Assembly: GCA_019456245.1 (NCBI GenBank)
Contig: VRUF01000103.1
Location: forward strand, 330-9,936
Length of the DNA stretch: 9,607 nucleotides
DNA from: Planctomycetota bacterium
GTDB lineage: Bacteria; Planctomycetota; Phycisphaerae; Sedimentisphaerales; Anaerohalosphaeraceae
Reading direction: 5' to 3'
Of the stretch, positions 5,801-9,607 are shown piece by piece. The translations under genes were made by a program, and so were the position numbers. The notes below the pieces were generated by a model. That model was not told the origin of the DNA, did no database searches, and saw only the letters and a list, made by a program, of their open reading frames with translations. Position 1 is the stretch's first letter. Every line of letters starts with the position of its first letter.

Positions 5801-7438
5801 ATGATAAAGTCACTTTCCATATTCGGTTCGCGTATCTTCATCACATTTACGATGTGGTACGTGCCCATGCTCTGGGTAATTGCACTGCTGACTCTCTCGG
5901 GATGCGGCGATCTCTTTTCCGAAAAATCTGTCGAACTGGAATCAAGAAACATCCTCCGGGAAATAAGCCAGGTCGACCTCGCCGAAAACCCCGATCTTCA
6001 GATACCCGATATCTACAGACAACCACCGCAGATACTCGAAGGCATCACCGCAGGAAAAACCGACGCCAGGCTCTTCTACTTTTCCCGCTATACAATCGTT
6101 ACCGAACTTGCCAAACTTGTCAACGAACAATACATCAAGAAATTTTTTGACCCAAAGGGAAAACCATATCCCGTCGTAGACTACAGCGTCAGCGTAAACG
6201 CCGGCACAAATCAAATCATCGTTCGCTGCCCCACTGTTGAAGATGCAAAACAGGTTCAGCATTTCCTTGAACAGGTAGACGTTCCGCCGGTACAGATAAA
6301 GATCGACTGCCTCATCTCCGAAGTATACGCCGACCACACTATGGACTGGGAAACAACGCTGAAAATAGAAAACCTGCTGGGTCAAAAAATAAATCTTGGA
6401 GGAAAGGAAACAGCTGCCGCAGGACTGCTGCCTGCATTCCCAGGAGCCGCCCTGCGTGACGCGGCAAGGGCAGGTTTAGGTCTGAAAACCGGGTATATTC
6501 TAAACGAAGGAGTGAAGGGACACGAGTTTAGAGCGCTGGTTGACATACTCGTTTCAAGAGGGTACCTGAAGATTCTGATGAACCCAACGCTGGAAGTCGT
6601 TAACGGCCAGACCGCAACCATCGAAACCAAGGAACATGTTCCGCTTGACGAGGTCAGCTACGTCAACTCTGACGGAAAGGTCATTACAACATCGAAACGC
6701 TACGAAGATGTTGTGGATTCGCTTAAGGTCACACCCTATGTCTTTGCGGACGGTTCCATCGGAATTACGACAGAAGCGGTCATCGGCTCAAAATCGACTC
6801 CGGAAGGTGTATCGCAGATATCAATCCTGACAGAACGCAAGATCACCATAGCTGAAAACCGCATCCGACCAGGAGAAAGCCTCGTAGTCGGGGGAATAAC
6901 CAAAACAGAAAAACGCGCCGTAGTTCGGGGCGTACCCCTGCTTAAAGACATACCGCTGCTTGGTGTGCTCTTTTCAAGTAAAGACTTCGAGGAAAGAGGA
7001 AAAGAAGTCCTATTTATCCTCACACCAACGATCTCCACCGGCGGTCGTCCAAACGCAGAAGTTATGCGCGATATAAGAAGAAAACATGAAATGATAAAAA
7101 CAAAAACCACATTGATAAACACTTTAAAAGATCCCTTTGGAAAAAAACAATACGTCGAACTTGTTGAAAAAAAAGCTGCTGATGCCCGGGCACAGAAAAT
7201 GCAGGCTCAAAGTAAAGCAAACAGGCTTCGGCAGGAACTTAGAACTACGAAACAGCGGACCGAAAGTGAAAAATTAAACAAAGAACGTGCCCGCAAGGAA
7301 ACCGTCGAAGTAGCATCAGAACTCCAGGCAACAAAAAAACAATACCTGCAGATGAAAGCAGACTACGAAGATGCCATCTCAAAATGGATGAAAGAACAGC
7401 AGAAAAATAACCCTAAGCCTGCTCCCGCAAATCCTTAG
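5801..7438 (+). CDS. Secretin-family (GspD/PilQ-like) outer-membrane lipoprotein with coiled-coil tail
   Basis: The predicted product is 545 aa. Secretins form ring-shaped outer-membrane channels for type II/III secretion or type IV pili. ATG 5801 is used because a stop lies just upstream in frame; no clear ribosome-binding site is seen, and Met18 (5852) would give a more compact signal peptide. The hydrophobic segment ends in LSGC, with Cys35 as lipid site. Residues about 90-165 look like a short N-domain. Residues about 165-410 are the secretin core, with VPLLKDIPLLGVLFSS (378-393) matching the family's VPxLxDIPxLGxLF and EVLFILTPTI (402-411) as the final strand. The usual series of N-domains of GspD is shortened. 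Residues about 440-535 are highly charged, rich in Lys, Glu, Gln and Ala, and predicted coiled coil, which is unusual after a secretin core. The tail ends in Pro/Ala repeats at a TAG. No other secretion genes are in the window, so its pathway is unknown. Confidence 0.9.
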   Translation: MIKSLSIFGSRIFITFTMWYVPMLWVIALLTLSGCGDLFSEKSVELESRNILREISQVDLAENPDLQIPDIYRQPPQILEGITAGKTDARLFYFSRYTIVTELAKLVNEQYIKKFFDPKGKPYPVVDYSVSVNAGTNQIIVRCPTVEDAKQVQHFLEQVDVPPVQIKIDCLISEVYADHTMDWETTLKIENLLGQKINLGGKETAAAGLLPAFPGAALRDAARAGLGLKTGYILNEGVKGHEFRALVDILVSRGYLKILMNPTLEVVNGQTATIETKEHVPLDEVSYVNSDGKVITTSKRYEDVVDSLKVTPYVFADGSIGITTEAVIGSKSTPEGVSQISILTERKITIAENRIRPGESLVVGGITKTEKRAVVRGVPLLKDIPLLGVLFSSKDFEERGKEVLFILTPTISTGGRPNAEVMRDIRRKHEMIKTKTTLINTLKDPFGKKQYVELVEKKAADARAQKMQAQSKANRLRQELRTTKQRTESEKLNKERARKETVEVASELQATKKQYLQMKADYEDAISKWMKEQQKNNPKPAPANP

Positions 7439-7488
7439 CCTGCACCGGCCCCGAAAAAATAATCGTCTGTCAGTTTGGGAATTTCATT

Positions 7489-8151
7489 TCAAAACTCCAT
7501 CTCGACCTCATGCTCCAGAGACTCCAGGGGACATCCCGCACACTTGGGACGAACCTTGCAATGCTCTTTGCCGACGCGCACAAACAACGCGTGAAACTCG
7601 TTAAAGAGCGCAACATCGGCAGCGAGGTTGCTCTCGAAAAACTCCCGAACCTGTTCATACCCCGCCTCGGCATCGATAAGCCTGTGACGAAAAAGCACCC
7701 GGCATGTATAGCTGTCCACAACGAACACAGGTCTCTGGAACGCATAAAGCAATATGCTGTCGGCTGTCTCACGCCCGATACCCTTTACACCCAAAAGCTC
7801 CTCGCGAAGCGAATAAGAATCCAGCCCCTCAAGCCGCGAAAGGTCGCCGTCGTAATTTTCAAAAAGCCACCCCAAAAAATTCTTCAAACGCCCGGCCTTA
7901 ACATTATAGTACCCCGCAGGACGGATCAAACCCGCCAACTCAGACGTATCCATCGCAAAAACCTTCTTCGCATCGAGACAACCGGCCGCCTTAAGATTCT
8001 CGATCGCAAGCTCCGTATTGCCCCAGTTGGTATTCTGAACCAGGATCGCACCGGCTATCATCTCAAAACGACCGTCTCCGGGCCACCAGTGCTGGGCGCC
8101 GTAACTGGAAAAAAGCAATTCGTAAATCTCCTTCAATCGCTGACCAACCAT
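7489..8151 (-). CDS. Endonuclease III-related DNA glycosylase (HhH-GPD, COG2231/MagIII-like)
   Basis: The predicted product is 220 aa, starting at ATG 8151 with GAAGG 6 nt upstream. It resembles the endonuclease III-related group that removes damaged bases in base excision repair. WWPGDGRFEMIAGAILVQNTNW (22-43) is the family's N-terminal block. The helix-hairpin-helix is LLGVKGIGRETADSI (119-133), followed by the catalytic Asp146 in VVDSYTCR. Endonuclease III's lyase Lys (GRKTA) is Glu128 here, as in COG2231/MagIII-type proteins, so it is probably a monofunctional glycosylase without AP-lyase activity. The C-terminus has Cys198, Cys204 and Cys207 in HCKVRPKCAGCPL, but the fourth cluster cysteine is absent and the protein ends 13 residues later. 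The gene converges on the secretin, with 50 nt between their ends, and is divergent from the CPBP gene. The substrate (3-methyladenine or other) is inferred only. Confidence 0.9.
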   Translation of the reverse strand: MVGQRLKEIYELLFSSYGAQHWWPGDGRFEMIAGAILVQNTNWGNTELAIENLKAAGCLDAKKVFAMDTSELAGLIRPAGYYNVKAGRLKNFLGWLFENYDGDLSRLEGLDSYSLREELLGVKGIGRETADSILLYAFQRPVFVVDSYTCRVLFRHRLIDAEAGYEQVREFFESNLAADVALFNEFHALFVRVGKEHCKVRPKCAGCPLESLEHEVEMEF

Positions 8152-8289
8152 ACCGAGCCTTCAAATAAAACATCTTTTGGGCTTTTTGCTTTACATTCGC
8201 AAAAAACCATATTACTCTCATAACGCTCAAACAACGGCGATGCAATAACCAGCAGTATAAACTAATAATTATGAACTAACAACTAAGCT
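8152..8289. other. Divergent intergenic region between the glycosylase and CPBP genes
   Basis: This 138-nt region must hold the promoters of both genes, but I find no convincing pair of boxes on either strand. A TATAAA near 8257 on the plus strand has no matching -35. Three ACTAA repeats precede the CPBP ATG. Confidence 0.3.
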
Positions 8290-9195
8290 ATGGAAGATAA
8301 TTCCACTGACATCTCAAGTCGACTTTTTACATTTAAGCCCGACTCATACTTCGATCGGACCAGACGCCCCGTCTATGCCATAACATATCTCCTCGGATTT
8401 CTCGTATTTTACGAACTGGGCCTGATATTGATCAGATCCCAGATCATAACACTGTCCGCAAAAAACGTACGAGTCGTCTCATTCGCATGGATACAAAACA
8501 TACTCGTTCAGTACCTCAATTTTACACCGGCAGCGACATGGTTTATTACGCCTTTAGTCGTAATCCTCATACTCCTGGCTTTACAGATAACATCAAAAAC
8601 AAAGTGGAAGGTCTACTTCAAAGATTTCGTCCCGATGACAATCGAATGCATCCTGCTTGCACTACCTCTGATCGTACTGTCTCTGGCAATAAATCGTACT
8701 TCCGCCCCGCAACCGGAAAATACTTCGCTCGCAAATTCCATGCAGGCTATTATATGCTCGTCAGGCGACGCCTGCGATTGGCTCGCTTCCGGCATAAACT
8801 CCATCGAAAATCAATCTGCCAACCTGTTCGCCAGGATCATCACCGGAATCGGAGCAGGAATCTATGAAGAATTCATCTTCAGGCTCATTCTTATCTGCAT
8901 CTTCATGATGATACTACAGGACTTGCTAAACGTAAAGCCCATAAGTGCAATAGTCATTTCCGTCATGGCATCGGCAGTACTCTTTAGCTTACATCACCAC
9001 ATTTTCTATATGGACGGAGTAATACAGATCGGCGAAAGCTTCTCGCTCGTCAGGTTCCTCTTTAGAACGCTGGCCGGAATATACTTCGCTGCAATCTTCG
9101 CTTCAAGAGGCTTTGCTATCGCCGCCGGTACACACATTTTTTACGATATCATCGCAGCTCTGACAAATGTCCTCATATTCCCCCCTTCGGCGTAG
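8290..9195 (+). CDS. CPBP-family intramembrane metalloprotease (CAAX protease/Abi-like)
   Basis: The predicted product is 301 aa, a multi-pass inner-membrane protein with about seven hydrophobic segments (about 29-49, 83-99, 117-133, 181-189 region, 199-212, 216-235, 260-275 and C-terminal). It carries the three CPBP motifs: EExxxR at Glu193-Glu194-Phe-Ile-Phe-Arg198, FxxxH at Phe232-His236 (within FSLHHHI), and HxxxD at His282-Asp286. These residues form the active site of the Rce1-like intramembrane proteases; bacterial members are largely uncharacterised, some being linked to bacteriocin self-immunity. The loop at about residues 134-172 is extracytoplasmic-looking and contains two Cys. ATG 8290 is the first possible start, since an upstream ATG at 8271 stops after two codons; the ribosome-binding site is weak. 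No bacteriocin-like neighbour is visible, so its target is unknown. Confidence 0.9.
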   Translation: MEDNSTDISSRLFTFKPDSYFDRTRRPVYAITYLLGFLVFYELGLILIRSQIITLSAKNVRVVSFAWIQNILVQYLNFTPAATWFITPLVVILILLALQITSKTKWKVYFKDFVPMTIECILLALPLIVLSLAINRTSAPQPENTSLANSMQAIICSSGDACDWLASGINSIENQSANLFARIITGIGAGIYEEFIFRLILICIFMMILQDLLNVKPISAIVISVMASAVLFSLHHHIFYMDGVIQIGESFSLVRFLFRTLAGIYFAAIFASRGFAIAAGTHIFYDIIAALTNVLIFPPSA

Positions 9196-9281
9196 AAAAA
9201 AATCTGCAAAGTCACATGTTTTTTAAAAAAAAATAGCTCCCATTACCCGTTTATCTGTACATACTTGCAGGATATTCGTCC

Positions 9282-9317
9282 GATAAGCACGACAAAACGG
9301 CTTATCAATACTGATAA
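9282..9317. promoter_or_regulatory. GATAA/TTATC inverted repeats upstream of the DUF2617-like gene
   Basis: GATAAGC (9282-9288) and GCTTATC (9300-9306) form a perfect 7-bp inverted repeat, overlapped by TTATCA (9302-9307)/TGATAA (9312-9317). The cluster ends 5 bp before the -35 at 9323. Another TTATC is at 9251-9255. The arrangement resembles multiple half-sites of a DNA-binding dimer. Confidence 0.35.
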
Positions 9318-9322
9318 TGCAC

Positions 9323-9352
9323 TTGAACCAACCCTGATGTTTTTGGTATAAT
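9323..9352 (+). promoter_or_regulatory. Promoter of the DUF2617-like gene
   Basis: TTGAAC (9323-9328), an 18-bp spacer and a perfect TATAAT (9347-9352) predict a start near 9359, 78 nt before the ATG. The 14-mer GTTTTTGGTATAAT at 9339-9352 is identical to the one at the secretin promoter (5696-5709). Confidence 0.6.
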
Positions 9353-9365
9353 AACATAGTCGAAT

Positions 9366-9413
9366 TTTAGAAAAGTAATGCTTTAGAAAAGTGACAGTAA
9401 TTAAGGGCTGTCA
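9366..9413 (+). repeat. Direct repeat and hairpin in the leader of the DUF2617-like gene
   Basis: TTTAGAAAAGT occurs at 9366-9376 and 9382-9392 (5-nt spacer, 16-nt period). It is followed by the inverted repeat TGACAG (9392-9397)/CTGTCA (9408-9413) with a 10-nt loop, 12 nt before the ribosome-binding site. These are in the predicted 5' UTR and could be a protein-binding or translational control element. Confidence 0.4.
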
Positions 9414-9436
9414 AACACAGAGATGAGGGGCAACAA

Positions 9437-9607
9437 ATGGATAAACCGAAGACAGACCTGGCAATAAGCGATTTGTCGTTTTCTCTTTACCAGAGATCCG
9501 TACATCCGGAACTTTTTAACATCTACGTCGAGAGAAAACTCAAAACCAGCAGGTATGAAGCGACCATCTGGGCAACCGGATGCTCGCATGTCATCAGTGT
9601 CTTCGTT
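9437..9607 (+). CDS. DUF2617-like protein, N-terminal 57 codons (runs off right edge)
   Basis: ATG 9437 follows GAGGGG (9425-9430) at 6-nt spacing. The 57 visible residues include LSFSLYQRSVHPELFNIYVER (13-33), in which SFxLYxRxxHPELF is the opening I recall for DUF2617 (PF10936), a family known mainly from planctomycetes. After this come RYEATIWATGCSHVISVFV, consistent with the family's beta strands. The family has no established function; there is no signal peptide, so it is probably cytoplasmic. It appears to be transcribed from its own promoter (9323-9352). Family assignment is from memory of the pattern, not from a search. Confidence 0.75.
   Translation, partial: MDKPKTDLAISDLSFSLYQRSVHPELFNIYVERKLKTSRYEATIWATGCSHVISVFV

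Noticed and set aside
7510..8223. Plus-strand 237-codon frame over the glycosylase gene
   Set aside because: It is fully antisense to a gene with clear helix-hairpin-helix and Fe-S-type motifs.
9219..9233. T6A9 stretch after the CPBP gene as a terminator
   Set aside because: It has no GC-containing stem; it is only an AT-rich tract.
1..9607. CRISPR arrays, tRNA/rRNA genes, transposases, phage or defence islands
   Set aside because: No regular repeat-spacer pattern, no RNA gene signatures, and no transposase or phage protein motifs were seen on either strand. The CPBP protease alone is not evidence for a defence system.

Overview
The window looks like ordinary chromosomal DNA of a planctomycete, most likely of the Phycisphaerae/Sedimentisphaerales type. 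This is inferred from a DUF2617-like gene (a family I associate with planctomycetes), several lipoproteins of planctomycete style and a stand-alone lipoprotein secretin. I see no rRNA, tRNA, CRISPR array, insertion sequence or phage gene.

Left block (1-2260, minus strand): a good sigma70-type promoter with a 14-bp palindrome just upstream of its -35 drives two related lipoprotein genes. They are followed 19 nt later by the first 14 codons of a HIT-family gene that runs off the left edge. Middle block (2418-5194, plus strand): ilvD (dihydroxyacid dehydratase, branched-chain amino acid synthesis) is followed with almost no gap by two tandem CxxCxxCC (YkgJ/UPF0153-type) putative metal-binding proteins. 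About 228 nt of leader lies between the ilvD -10 box and its start codon. The leader holds a terminator-like hairpin, three mutually exclusive helices and a small overlapping ORF, so transcription or translation of ilvD may be attenuated.

A gap of about 600 nt (5195-5800) has a strong orphan promoter, one weak 41-codon ORF and the promoter of the next gene. Then comes an outer-membrane-type secretin lipoprotein (5801-7438, plus) with an unusual charged coiled-coil tail and a stop codon inside a Pro/Ala-rich end. Convergent to it is an endonuclease III-like DNA glycosylase (COG2231/MagIII type, minus) that lacks the catalytic Lys and one of the four usual Fe-S cysteines. Divergent from that is a CPBP/CAAX membrane protease (plus). 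The window ends inside a DUF2617-like gene whose upstream region has GATAA half-sites, an extended -10 promoter and an 11-bp direct repeat.

The best candidates for something undescribed are the ilvD leader, the ilvD-YkgJ-YkgJ operon and the secretin with its tail. None of these proves a new system from sequence alone.
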